NCBI GenBank assembly: GCA_963698255.1
Contig: CAVOQD010000023.1
Location: 1 to 64,000 of the forward strand
Direction of reading: 5' to 3'
DNA from: JAWKOK01 sp963698255
Lineage (GTDB): Bacteria > Chloroflexota > Anaerolineae > Caldilineales > Caldilineaceae
DNA length: 64,000 bases
Shown: one piece after another, positions 53,504-63,688 of the stretch
Numbering within the stretch: the stretch's first letter is position 1
How the letters are laid out: every line of letters begins with the position of its first letter
The notes under the pieces: model-generated
What the model was told of the DNA's origin: nothing
The model's input: only the letters and a program-made list of their open reading frames with translations
The model's database searches: none
Position numbers and translations under genes: made by a program

Positions 53504-53812
53504 TCACGGGTGGAGAACCTCCAGAGAATTCAAACCACCTCGAATTGATGAGGCTGGAATATTCTGATCGAGCGTGGCCAGTTTGCCCCCATGGTGAACG
53601 GCGACTTCCAGTAGGTAGATATCGGTGACCTGGTTGTGCGTGATCACAGCCTGGGGTGTAAGTGAGTCCCGAAGTGTAATCCCTTCCGACCAGAAGCTAT
53701 GGCCTGGGTTTGCACAGAATTGGCGCAAAATTGATACCGCTACATCAGAACTCCCAGGTGAGTTGGGATATCTGGGGTGGCTGGATATGCGGATGAAGCC
53801 GTTTTCGTTCAT
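53504..53812 (-). pseudogene. PIN-domain (VapC-type toxin) C-terminal fragment
   Basis: About 102 codons matching the last two thirds of a VapC-type PIN domain: NGFIRISSHPRYPNS, ILRQFCANPGHSFWSEGI, VITHNQVTDIYLLEVAVHHGGKLATLDQNI. The final Asp in LATLDQNI is a catalytic metal ligand; the N-terminal Asp (LLDVNVL-like) is missing. The ATG (53812-53810) overlaps the GMC oxidoreductase stop (ATGA), so the upstream part was replaced by the GMC gene. No VapB antitoxin is seen. Product cannot be an active nuclease as written. Confidence 0.75.
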
Positions 53813-55316
53813 TTGATCGCAATCTGTTCCGCCACCCGCAACGCCTGCGCGGCAATCGTCAGCGCCGGATTCATGGCCGCGGACGACGGAAAGAACGACG
53901 AATCCATGACATACAGGTTCTCGACCTCGTGGCTGCGGCAGTAGGGGTCGAGAACCGAAGTGGCCGGATCCACGCCGAAGCGGACGGTGCCGCATTGGTG
54001 CGAGTTGGTGTCGATGCCCATGCGCTCGACAAAGACCAGGGGGTAGCCGGCGGCTTTCATCATCGCCTTGGCCGCATCGATCAGCTTGTCGTGAGCGACC
54101 ATGTTGTTGGGCGTCCAGTGCACGCGCACGCGGCCATCAGCGCCAAGCTCGACGCGGTTGTTGGCGTCGGGCAGATCTTCGGACATGATCCACCAGTCGA
54201 CGCTGCGGTTGGCCATGGCCTGCAGGATCGGGCGAGGCACGCCCGGCTTGGCCGCGGTCAACATGCCGGCCTGGAGCTTGCCCAGCATCTGCATGTTGCC
54301 CATGGGATAGGGGAAGTCCGGCCCGCTGTGGTAGTAGTCGTTGACGGCCATGGTCTTCTGGAAGACGGTCGTGTTGACGCGCATCGGGTCGACGGCCATG
54401 AGCGCGGTGTTGTTGTGGACCATGTAGTTGCGCCCTACCTGGCCTGACCCATTGGCCAGTCCGTCGGGGTGGGTCGCATTGGCCGAGCGCAGCAGCAGCA
54501 TGGCCGAGTTGACCGCACCGCAGGCGACGACGTAGGTCTTGGCCTGTACGCGGATGCGCTCTCCGTCCCTTCTCCAGTTCGACGCCGATGATCCGACGAC
54601 CTGTCTCGTCAGTCAGCAGGCGATGGGCCAATGTGCGCGGCCAGAGCGTCACGTTTGGACTCTCCAGCGCAGGCTGCACGCAGCAGACATCGGCATCGGC
54701 CTTGGCCAGCAGCTTGCATGGGAAGCCGTCGCACGTCTTGCAGCGGATACAGCGCCCGCCCTCGCGAAGATCGATGCCCATGGGGTAGTGGAATGGGTTC
54801 AGACCCTGTTCGCGCAGCCGATCGACCAGATCTTCAATGTAGGGTTCGTGGGGCACGGGCGGGAAGGGATAGGACGTGGAACGGAATGGTTCGGTCGGGT
54901 CGTCACCGAGTTGGCCATGGACCCAGTAGATCTCCTCGGCTTGGGCGTAGTACGGCTCCATTTCCGCATAGGTGACTGGGCCACGCCGGCGACGTGCCGC
55001 CTTCATGCTCAATCACGCCAAAGTCTTCCTGGCGGAAGCGGGGCAGGGCTGCGCCGTAGACTTTGGTGTTGCCGCCGATGAAATAGTGGACGCCCGGCTC
55101 GAACGGCTTGCCGTTGTCCGCGTCCAACCACGTTTCCCGCGGCTTGTAGCGTTTTTGGTCAAAGACGGCCTTGGGTTCCCAGTTCTCCGGCTCCTGAGGC
55201 AGATAGTCGCCCCGCTCGATCAGCAAGACCTTGGCGCCGCTGTTGCGCAGCGCATAGGCCAGTGTCCCGCCGCCCGCGCCCGTGCCGATGATGACGATGT
55301 CGTAGGTTGTCTGCAT
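53809..55316 (-). CDS. GMC-family oxidoreductase, two frameshifts
   Basis: FAD-dependent GMC (glucose-methanol-choline) oxidoreductase, about 501 aa. FAD motif DIVIIGTGAGGGTLAYAL, GVHYFIGGNTKVYGAALPRF, ferredoxin-like Cys stretch CIRCKTCDGFPC with CCVQP, FAD/substrate domain LGADGRVRVHWTPN and C-terminal LYVMDSSFFPSSAAMNPALT with catalytic His region GIDTNSHQCGTVRFG. One-base gains occur near 55000 and 54560. Such enzymes oxidise sugars, alcohols or sugar lactones to keto forms, often with a c-type cytochrome partner (none seen here). It follows Dabb on the minus strand. Confidence 0.85.
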
Positions 55317-55422
55317 GGTCGGGTTCCAAATTGGTGATCAGGGATTGGAGACTGGGGATTGAGAAGAAGGCCGCCCTGTTTGTTCAGGCCCAATTCCCGA
55401 TTGCTATTCCCCATTCACTTGT

Positions 55423-55737
55423 CTACGTCCAATAATCGAACACTAGCACCTGATCCCGGAAGGGTCGCAGCGTCTGGCCGAACGCTTTGTGGGCCGGGTG
55501 GGGCAGGTAGGCGTCACGGTCCTCGGCGCTCTTGAACGTCACCAAGAAGCAATGGGTGAAACCCTGTGCCGCGTTCTCCACGCTCACGTTCGTGCCCCAC
55601 TCGAAGTCGTGGATGGCATCGATCTGGCTCGGCAGCGCGGCGAAGGCTTCCTCGACCGAACGGATGTCCTCCGGCGTCGCCTCATCGACAAACGAAAACA
55701 ACACAACATGGCGCAACAATCGATCCGTGTCACTCAT
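55423..55737 (-). CDS. Dabb (stress-responsive alpha-beta barrel) protein
   Basis: A 104-aa small protein of the Dabb family: LRHVVLFSFVDEATPEDIRSV, EWGTNVSVENAAQGFTHCFLVTF, DRDAYLPHPAHKAFGQTLRP, dimeric ferredoxin-like barrel. Members include enzymes of aromatic or keto-acid metabolism and stress proteins. Start chosen at ATG 55737 behind GGAG; upstream in-frame codons extend to 55776 without a better site. Between the glycyl radical enzyme (63 bp) and GMC (106 bp), it probably belongs to the same catabolic operon. Intact. Confidence 0.87.
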   Translation of the reverse strand: MSDTDRLLRHVVLFSFVDEATPEDIRSVEEAFAALPSQIDAIHDFEWGTNVSVENAAQGFTHCFLVTFKSAEDRDAYLPHPAHKAFGQTLRPFRDQVLVFDYWT

Positions 55738-55800
55738 CCTCAATTCTCCTTTTTGCATCGCTTTGTATCGCGGCATTCATGTTGCGGTACAAGTAACGCT

Positions 55801-58239
55801 TTACGCGTCATCAAACTCGGTGCGGCGGATGATCTCGTCCTGCAACTCTCTGTCCAGTTCGGTGAAGTAGGCGCTGTAGCCGGCCACGCGCACCACCAGC
55901 GAGCGGAAATCCGCCGGATTGACCTGGGCCGCGCGCAGCGTCGCCGCCGAGACCACGTTGAACTGCACGTGCGGGATCTTGAGCGCGCAGAAGCCGCGCA
56001 GCAGCAACACGAATTTGTCCAGCGCATTGTCGTCGGCGAAGAAGGATGGCAGGAACTTCATGTTCAGCAGCGTGCCGTTGGAGGCCAGTTCCAGATTGAG
56101 CTTGGCCACCGACTGGAGCACGGCCGTGGCGCCGCGTTGATCCACGCCGGTCATGGGCGAGAGGCCGCCGTCGGCCAGGGGCGTGCCGGCATGGCGTCCG
56201 TCGGGCGTGGCGCCGACGTTGGCGCCCATGGGCACGTGGGCCGAGACGGTGTAGAAGCCGGGCTGGTAGAGACCGCCGCGAATGGTGGGATGTTCGGCCA
56301 CCAGTTCGCAGAAGCGGTCGCCCCATTGGCGCGGCGTAGCGATCCACGCGCTCGTCGTCGTTGCCATACTTGGGCGCACGGTTGATCAGCCGCTGGCGCA
56401 GCACTTCGGCATCGGCAAAGTCGGTGCGCAACGCTTCCAGCAGCGAATCGGCGTCCGTCCACTCTGCATCAAAGATCGCCTCTTTCACCGCAGCCAGGCT
56501 GTCGGCCACGTTGGCGATCTGCACGCCCTGCACGCCGGAGAAGTTGTAGTGCGCGCCGCCCGCGGTCACGTCCAGCGCCGCGCTCGATGCAGTCGTCGAT
56601 GACCAGCGACAGAAAGGGCGAGGGCAGCTTCTCGGCGTGGATGCTGTCGACCACATTGCAGCCCTTGACCATCAGCGGCACAAAGTGGGCCAACTGCTGA
56701 TCGTAGGCCGCTTCCAATTCGTCGAAGCTCGTCATCTCGGCCAGCGTCGGCGTCTCCAGCCCGATCTGCTCGCCCGCTCTGCGGATCCCTGCCGCCAAAG
56801 AGGGTCAGTTCCAGGATGCGGGTCAGGTTGAACATGGAGGCGTCGCTCCAGCCCAGCGCCTTGCCCGGCGTCGACAGTTCGACACAGCCGACCACGGCGT
56901 AGTTCTGCGCGTCTTCGACCGCGATGCCGCGGTTGATCTGGCCCGGAATGATCACCTCGTCGTTGAAGACCTGGGGCATGCCGCTGCCCTTGCCGATGAC
57001 AAAGGCCGCGGCGCGCAGGAATTCGTCCGGGCTGCCGTCGTGGATGCGAATGGAGAGATTGGGCTGGGTCATGCCCAGGTCGGCCTGGGCGCGCAGGCAC
57101 ATGTAGGAGAGCAGGTTGGTGCCGTCGCGCGCCGTTTCCGGCATCGGGCAGCAGACCGCCGACCGCAATGTTGAAGCCGATGGGGAAGCCGGCAAAGTAG
57201 CGTGCGCTACTGCTGCTGCGCAGCAGCACGACCTCGTTGAACTTGAGCCAGAGCAGTTCCAGCAGATCCTGGGCTTGGTCCAGGGTCAGCGCTCCTGAAT
57301 CCAGATCGCTGCTGCAGATAGGGCAGCATGTATTGGTCGAAACGGCCCGGCGAAAAACTGCTGGCGTTGGACTCGATCTGGAGCAGCGTGAAGAGGAACC
57401 AGACCGCCTGCAGCGCATCCCAGAAGTCCTGGGCCGGCTCCGTCGACAGCCGCCGGCAGCGCTCGGCAATGGCCCGCAGCTCTTGACGGCGGCCGGCATC
57501 GTCGCACGCTTCGGCCTGCCGGTCGGCCAGGTCGGCGTAGCGCCGGATGAAGATGCGTGGCGGCGTCCAGCGCAATGAGCGCTGCCTCGTCGAAGATCTG
57601 CTGCTCCGTCGTCGCCGGTGAACCCGCCCGCGCGCTATGCACCTTGTCACGCAGCCCGCCGATGCCCAGGCGCAGCCAGCCCTCCACATCGGGCAGGATG
57701 TGGCCCTGGGCATGGTCGGTCTGGTTGAGCGAGAAGGCCTTGCCGTCGACCACGTGGCGCACATCGGCCGGCACACGCTGGGCGACCGTGTCTTCCAGGG
57801 TCTAGCCTCGCCAGTAGGGGAAGATCTCCTCACGCAGTTCGCGGATCTGCTCGGGCGTGATGTCGAAGGTGTCCTGCGGGCGAGTGGGCAGGATGTCCAG
57901 TTCCTTGTCGATCCAGTCGACCGCGCCTTCCGGTGCGATGACGCCCATGCGCGGCAGCAGCGAGCGGTTGCCGACGATGATCTCGTCCGGGTGGATGTCG
58001 ATGCTCAGCGAGCGGGCCAGGTGCAGCAACATCTTGGCGCGGCGGATGGGCATCGGCTCACCTTCGGTGGCGCGGTAGCTCTCGGTGGTGAAGCGAGCGC
58101 GCTCGACGTCGATCTGGCGCGTGTTCTCCAGCAGCCGGCGCTTGATGCGGGCTGCGCGCTGGCTGGGCTGGGTCGTTTTCCACTCGTCAGCGGGAAAGGC
58201 GGCGGCGGGATCGACGGGATCAGTGAATCTATCTTGCAT
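55801..58239 (-). CDS. Glycyl radical enzyme (pyruvate formate-lyase family), multiply disrupted
   Basis: Glycyl radical enzyme, about 810 aa after correction. Thiyl Cys in VVGCVELSTPGK (codon 56884-56886) and glycyl loop VRVAGYSAYF (Gly codon 55879-55881) are both present. The CVE form, rather than CC of pyruvate formate-lyase, is that of diol or amine dehydratases and lyases (e.g. glycerol, choline, hydroxyproline enzymes). Six one-base gains (near 57560, 57295, 57150, 56790, 56580, 56340) and a TAG at 57802-57804, in place of the Lys of the usual RGKTLED, break the frame. No radical-SAM activating enzyme is seen in the window. Anaerobic carbon use is implied; substrate unknown. Confidence 0.85.
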
Positions 58240-58326
58240 GGAATCTGGAGTTCCTCCGTGCCATATCAACGTTAATCTGTTGTTCCTGCGGCGTCTTCGC
58301 AAGCAAAATCAATTAGGCGGCAATCC

Positions 58327-58499
58327 GTAGGGGCATGTGTACGGGCGGGAAAGGCGCTCCGATTTTCACGATTCGTCCATCCGCCCGTTCACGTGCCCGT
58401 CGCACCAGGTGGTGATTCGTCGGCGAGGGGCACGTGATGGGGCGGGCGAACTCACAATCGTAGTTGAATCTGCCTTCCCCCCCCACCACATGCCCCTAC
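58327..58499. repeat. Intergenic dyad repeat, GTAGGGGC/GCCCCTAC type
   Basis: Arms 58327-58339 and 58487-58499 are perfect over 13 bases, with inner CGGGCGG-type and CACGTGCCC-type pairs. It fills most of the 335-bp gap before the glycyl radical enzyme. No gene is seen in it. Confidence 0.65.
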
Positions 58500-58574
58500 G
58501 ATTCGATTCTCAACTGACTTTGAACACACCACAATCATATTGTACATCATTCCCTCAAGTGATCCATTGTGATC

Positions 58575-59721
58575 CTACAGGAGATCGGCGACATTCACCC
58601 AACCGCCGCTCGCCGACGACCGCTCGGCCGCCGCCATGACGGCCTGGATGTGCAGTCCGTCGGCCAGCGAGGGCGAGGCCGGGCGACCTTCGTCGATGGC
58701 CTTGAGAAACTGATACTGGCATTCGGCGTGGGCGCGCACGAAGCCGGGCGGCATGGTCCAGTCGGGCGAGTCCGCGCCCTTCGTGGCGCTGCACGGTCTC
58801 CAGCTTGCGGAAGCCGCGCATGCCGCCCAGCGGAGCGCCCTCGTCGCGCATGTCGTAGACCTCCAGCCAACTGGGGTCGGCGGCGCTGAAGCGGATGGCG
58901 CCCTGGTCGCCGAAGATCTCGAACTGGAGATCGTTGGCTGCGCCGGTGCCCATGCGCGAGATCTCGACCGTGCCCAGCGTGCCGGCTGCCGTGCGTGCAT
59001 GCAGCAGCGCGATGTCGTCCACATCGACCGGGCCGGTCTCGGACGAGCCGGGCGCCAGCGGGCGTTCGCGGATCAGCGTGTCCAGCGTGGCCTGGACCGA
59101 GCCGAAGTCGCCCAGCAGGTAGGCCAGCAGATCGAGGATGTGCGAGCCCAGGTCAAAGAGCGCGCCGCCGCCGGCGATCTCCTTGTTCAGCCGCCAGGAG
59201 AGCGGCTTGTTGGCGATCGATGTAGGAGGCACGATGATAGCGGCCACGGAACGAGAAGACGCGTCCCACAAAGCCGTCGTCCATGAGCTGCTTGGCGCGC
59301 GTGATGGCCGGATAGAAGCGGAAGTTGAAGGTCATCTGCGTGTTGACGCCGGCCTTGGCTCACCGCCGTCGACCATGCGCTTGCCCTCGTCCACGTTCAT
59401 GGCCAGCGGCTTCTCGCAGTAGATGTGCTTGCCTGCCTCGGCCGCGGCGATGACGACCTCCTCGTGCAGACGGTTGGGCACGCAGACATCGACCACATCC
59501 ACATCGTCTCGGGCCAACAACTCGTGGTAGTCCGTGGTCCAGACGTCGCAGCCGATCTCCTGGCCGGCCTCCCAGGCCGTCTCCGGCCGCGTCGTGGCCA
59601 CGCCCACGATGTTCACGGAGCCGGCCGGCAGCCCATAGTGAAACGGGATCGCCCGGTATGCCAAGGCATGCACGCGTCCAATGCCGCCGTAGCCGATCAT
59701 GGCGATGTTGAGTGGTTTCAT
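58575..59721 (-). CDS. Gfo/Idh/MocA-family oxidoreductase, frameshifted
   Basis: NAD(P)-dependent sugar or inositol dehydrogenase-like protein, about 380 aa. N-terminal Rossmann motif IAMIGYGGIGRVHALAY, DVDVVDVCVPNRLHEEVVIAA, and the catalytic EKPLAMNVDEGKRM. The C-terminal domain has NFRFYPAITRAKQLM, GGGALFDLGSHILDLLAYLLG and FEIFGDQGAIRF. Four one-base gains (two near 59350-59365, then about 59222 and 58785) interrupt it. TTTCATGG start at 59721 follows AAAGGTCC (sense AGGACCTTTC upstream is on the other strand). Part of the minus-strand sugar-catabolic set. Confidence 0.82.
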
Positions 59722-59927
59722 GGAAGGACCTTTCTGCTGCTTGCTTCGTGCTGCGTGAGGCAGCGTACTGTGCGAAATTACGTAATGCGTAACTACGTAC
59801 TTCGTATTTGTGTTTGGCCAGAGCAGGGCGCAACGGTCTGCCGTTCGTTATTCACAATTATCAATTCAGCATTAACCATTCGCATGGGCTTTGCTCGGCT
59901 TGGCTGGTCTGGAACGCGCATTCCGAC

Positions 59928-60678
<751 letters not shown>

Positions 60679-60761
60679 GAGTTTCTCCATTTTTGTCACA
60701 GACTTCATGAATAGGATACACCCCGAGGGATGAAAATGAAGTTTGTGGCGACAACATGTTG

Positions 60762-60977
60762 GACACAACGTGAGAATTGGACCAAGCTAAGATGAAGGCA
60801 GGCTGGTCTAACGTCGAGTTGATCACTGGTGCCATGAGCCCGAGTCACAGACGGACTTGGATGTCCAGAGGAACCCCAAGTGGATGGCCGCCGTAAGGTG
60901 AGCCCGCAGAGCAGAATCTTGTTAAGATGGGCATCTGACCAGTCAAGGTAGAAGCGTGTTTGGACTGGAGGTGCAAG
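60762..60977 (+). ncRNA. Candidate bridge RNA region of the IS110 element
   Basis: IS110-group elements encode a structured bridge RNA in the 5' non-coding end that pairs with target and donor DNA. Here the 216 bp between the left end and the transposase are non-coding and hold several short complementary strings (e.g. GGACATCC-type pairing around TTGGATGTCC). Position and size fit; structure was not computed. Confidence 0.35.
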
Positions 60978-62312
60978 ATGCAAGTCGTCTATCCGAGTTG
61001 TGCAGGGCTGGATGTACACAAGAAGAGCGTCGTGGCTTGTCGGATGGCCCGGCGAGGCAATCGCCCTGGGAAGGAGATCAAGACTTTTGGCACAACGACG
61101 CAGGCATTGCTGGCGTTGAGCGATTGGCTGCAAGAATGGCGTGTAACCCATGTGGCCATGGAGAGTACAGGCGACTACTGGCGTCCGATCTACAATGTAC
61201 TGGAAGGAGACTTTGAGTTGTTGTTGGTCAATGCGCGGCATGTGAAGCAGGTGCCAGGACGCAAGACCGATGTTAAGGATGCTGAGTGGTTGGCCGATTT
61301 GCTCAAACATGGTCTGCTGAAGGCGAGCTACGTGCCGGAGAAGTCGCAACGAGCATTGCGTGACTTGACACGCTATCGTACGAAGGTCGTGCAGCAGCGG
61401 TCGCAAGTGGTCGATCGGCTGCAAAAGGTGCTTGAGGATGCCAACATCAAGTTGAGTTCGGTTGCGAGCGATGTGTTGGGTGTTTCGGGCCGTGCCATGC
61501 TGAGTGGCCTGATTGCAGGTGAGACGGATGGTGCGGTATTGGCGCAGATGGCTCGGGGTCGCCTGAAGCAGAAGGAAGCAGCCCTGGAAGAAGCGTTGAC
61601 CGGCATGATGAGCGAACACCATCGTTTTCTGTTGACACAACAGCTGGCGCTCTTCGACTTCCTCAGTCGACAGATCGAGGAATTGGACCAACAGATTGCG
61701 GTTCAACTCGCCACCATGGATGAGGCGAAGGGACCACCGGCTTCTCCATCGCAGCCAGAGGATGGTCAGAATGCGCCACAAGCGGAGATGGCACAAGAGT
61801 TGACGCCCCTCTCCTATTCGGAGGCGATCGAGTTGCTGGATACCATCCCCGGGGTCGATAGAACGACGGCACAAGTCTTGGTCGCAGAGATCGGTGTAGA
61901 CATGAGCCGATTTCCGACGCATAAGCATTTGGCGGCTTGGGGCGGTGTTGCGCCAGGGCATAATGAAAGTGCAGGCAAACGCAGATCGAGCAAGAGCCGA
62001 CGGGGTAATCGCAATTTGCGTTCTGCGCTGAGCCAAGCGGCTTGGGCCGCCTCGCATACCCAAGAGACCTACTTGCGGGCTCAGTTCCAACGCTTGGCGG
62101 CTCGTCGTGGTAAAAAACGAGCCATTATCGCAGTCGGCCATTCGATTCTGGTGATTGCCTATCATATGTTGTGCAAACATGAACCCTACCAAGAAATGGG
62201 GCATGACTTTTTCGACCAACGTCAACGAGACTCGACTGTGCGTCATCTTCTCCGTCGCCTCGAAAAACTAGGGGTTGAGGTCACGGAAGTCGCAGCGACA
62301 GTCGCAGCCTGA
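60978..62312 (+). CDS. IS110-family transposase
   Basis: Site-guided recombinase/transposase of 444 aa. N-terminal DEDD nuclease-like domain: GLDVHKKSVVAC (first Asp), HVAMESTGDYWRPIY (Glu), GRKTDVKDAEWLADLL (Asp-Asp). A coiled, charged middle follows, then the transposase_20 domain IELLDTIPGVDRTTAQVL and AWGGVAPGHNESAGKRRS, where the Ser of NESAGK is the likely catalytic serine. ATG 60978 follows GGAGGTGCAAG. The frame is intact, unlike the catabolic genes at either side; this supports recent arrival or better base calls here. Confidence 0.92.
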   Translation: MQVVYPSCAGLDVHKKSVVACRMARRGNRPGKEIKTFGTTTQALLALSDWLQEWRVTHVAMESTGDYWRPIYNVLEGDFELLLVNARHVKQVPGRKTDVKDAEWLADLLKHGLLKASYVPEKSQRALRDLTRYRTKVVQQRSQVVDRLQKVLEDANIKLSSVASDVLGVSGRAMLSGLIAGETDGAVLAQMARGRLKQKEAALEEALTGMMSEHHRFLLTQQLALFDFLSRQIEELDQQIAVQLATMDEAKGPPASPSQPEDGQNAPQAEMAQELTPLSYSEAIELLDTIPGVDRTTAQVLVAEIGVDMSRFPTHKHLAAWGGVAPGHNESAGKRRSSKSRRGNRNLRSALSQAAWAASHTQETYLRAQFQRLAARRGKKRAIIAVGHSILVIAYHMLCKHEPYQEMGHDFFDQRQRDSTVRHLLRRLEKLGVEVTEVAATVAA

Positions 62313-62561
62313 AAGGAGAGCGGCTTCTGACATACACGTTGACAACCTGTTGCACTAACCCGAACGCCTTCTTTGCACAGATGGCGACAATACCTTATTG
62401 CCATTATCACTCATTCATCAACAGCTATTTTCAGAGTAGATTCACACAGATGAAAAAGGATGGGACACAGATAGAAATCTTGATATTTGCAGATAGTGCG
62501 TCGCAGTTTTTTGGTTGATTCGAATCTATACTATCTGTGTTCTATCCGTAAATCATCTGTG

Positions 62562-63602
62562 TCAATCTGTGGCGGATCCTTTTTCGGTTTCAATTAAGAC
62601 CTTCATCGCCTGGCGCGAGCGCATGAGTTCGACGCCCTGAGCCAGGTCGGATAATGGCAAACGGTGGGTGACCAGTATGGACGGCTGAACGCGCCGACTT
62701 TCCAGCAGCTTGATGGTTTGCTCAAAGGGATTCAACCCCACGAAGGTGCCGTGCAAGGTCAGGTCGTTGCGCGTGATCGCATACTGGCTTATTGCCGGAT
62801 TAGACTCAGGACGTAGGCCGAAAAGAATGATGTGGCCGCCGCGACGGGCCAGCTTGATGGCCACGTCGACCTGGTTGCCCACGGCATCGACGACGATGTC
62901 CGCACCCAATTCGGTTTGGTCGTGCACCGCTGCCGGCACATCCGTCTCCATGGGGTTGAGCACGACATCAACGCCGATCTCGCGTGCAAATTCCAGCCGG
63001 AAATCGGCCACATCGACCACGAAAATACGGCCCGCGCCCATGGCCCGGTAGACCAGCGCAAAGAGCAGGCCCATTGGTCCTCCGCCCACAATGGCCACGT
63101 TGTCGCCCGCTTCGAATGGCGCACGTTTGACCGAGCCGACGACGCAGGAAAGCGGCTCGAAGAGCGCTGCGTCCTCCAGTGGTACAGCCGGGCTGATCTT
63201 GAAGAGCGCGCGTTCCGGGGCCACGAGATGGGGCGCAAAGGCGCCGTCGATGGTGGTGCCGATGGTGTTGTAGTTCGTACACTGGTTATCCAGCCCGCGC
63301 CGGCAGTAGGCGCACTTGCCGCACGTAAGCCGCGGCGCAATCACGACGCGGTCGCCCGGCGCCAGCGTTGTGACGCTGTCACCGATTGCAGCCACCACAC
63401 CGACGCCTTCATGACCGATGACGATGCCGGGCGTTGCCTTGTGGGCAGGCGGCACGGCCAGAATGTTGAGGTCGGTACCGCAGATTCCGCACGCTTCAAT
63501 ATTGACGAGAACATCGTCTGTCCCGGTGATCTGCGGAATCGGTCGATCTTCGTAGTTCAGTTGCCCTTCACCGTGAAAAATTGGAACAGTCATTGAGGAC
63601 AT
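62562..63602 (-). CDS. Zinc-dependent alcohol/polyol dehydrogenase (MDR)
   Basis: Medium-chain dehydrogenase of 346 aa. Catalytic zinc CGICGTDLNI and GHEGVGVVAAIGD, structural zinc CGKCAYCRRGLDNQC, Rossmann VAIVGGGPMGLLFAL. Similar to sorbitol, threonine or L-galactonate-type dehydrogenases; the presence of a SorC regulator upstream suggests a sugar alcohol or sugar acid substrate. ATG 63602 follows AAAGGGATTCACC; an internal ATG at 63593 is possible. Intact; the IS110 element separates it from the rest of the operon. The 250-bp stretch on its 3' side holds AT-rich repeats with ATCTGTGT strings (62430-62575). Confidence 0.88.
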   Translation of the reverse strand: MSSMTVPIFHGEGQLNYEDRPIPQITGTDDVLVNIEACGICGTDLNILAVPPAHKATPGIVIGHEGVGVVAAIGDSVTTLAPGDRVVIAPRLTCGKCAYCRRGLDNQCTNYNTIGTTIDGAFAPHLVAPERALFKISPAVPLEDAALFEPLSCVVGSVKRAPFEAGDNVAIVGGGPMGLLFALVYRAMGAGRIFVVDVADFRLEFAREIGVDVVLNPMETDVPAAVHDQTELGADIVVDAVGNQVDVAIKLARRGGHIILFGLRPESNPAISQYAITRNDLTLHGTFVGLNPFEQTIKLLESRRVQPSILVTHRLPLSDLAQGVELMRSRQAMKVLIETEKGSATD

Positions 63603-63688
63603 GGTGAATCCCTTTCTGCGAGACCAAAGTGTTGAATGTGCTGCGTAATCCGTAAAAGGGCTGTCTGAGACCAATTGCGCAGCACGCA

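Larger units (their letters stand above)
60750..62352 (+). mobile_element. IS110-family insertion sequence
   Basis: About 1.6 kb. Both ends carry the 12-base string GACAAC-A/C-TGTTG (60750-60761 and 62341-62352), which probably marks the core/target junctions; no long terminal inverted repeats, as expected for the family. It contains one intact transposase, a long 5' non-coding part (216 bp) and a very short 3' part (28 bp). Inserted in the minus-strand operon between the epimerase and the alcohol dehydrogenase. Exact edges are inferred. Confidence 0.7.

Noticed and set aside
57802..57804. TAG recoding (e.g. pyrrolysine or suppressor tRNA)
   Set aside because: TAG is used as a normal stop by several intact genes in the window, and only two conserved positions are affected.
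60705..62246. Minus-strand frame opposite the IS110 transposase
   Set aside because: Shadow of an intact transposase; no recognisable domain.
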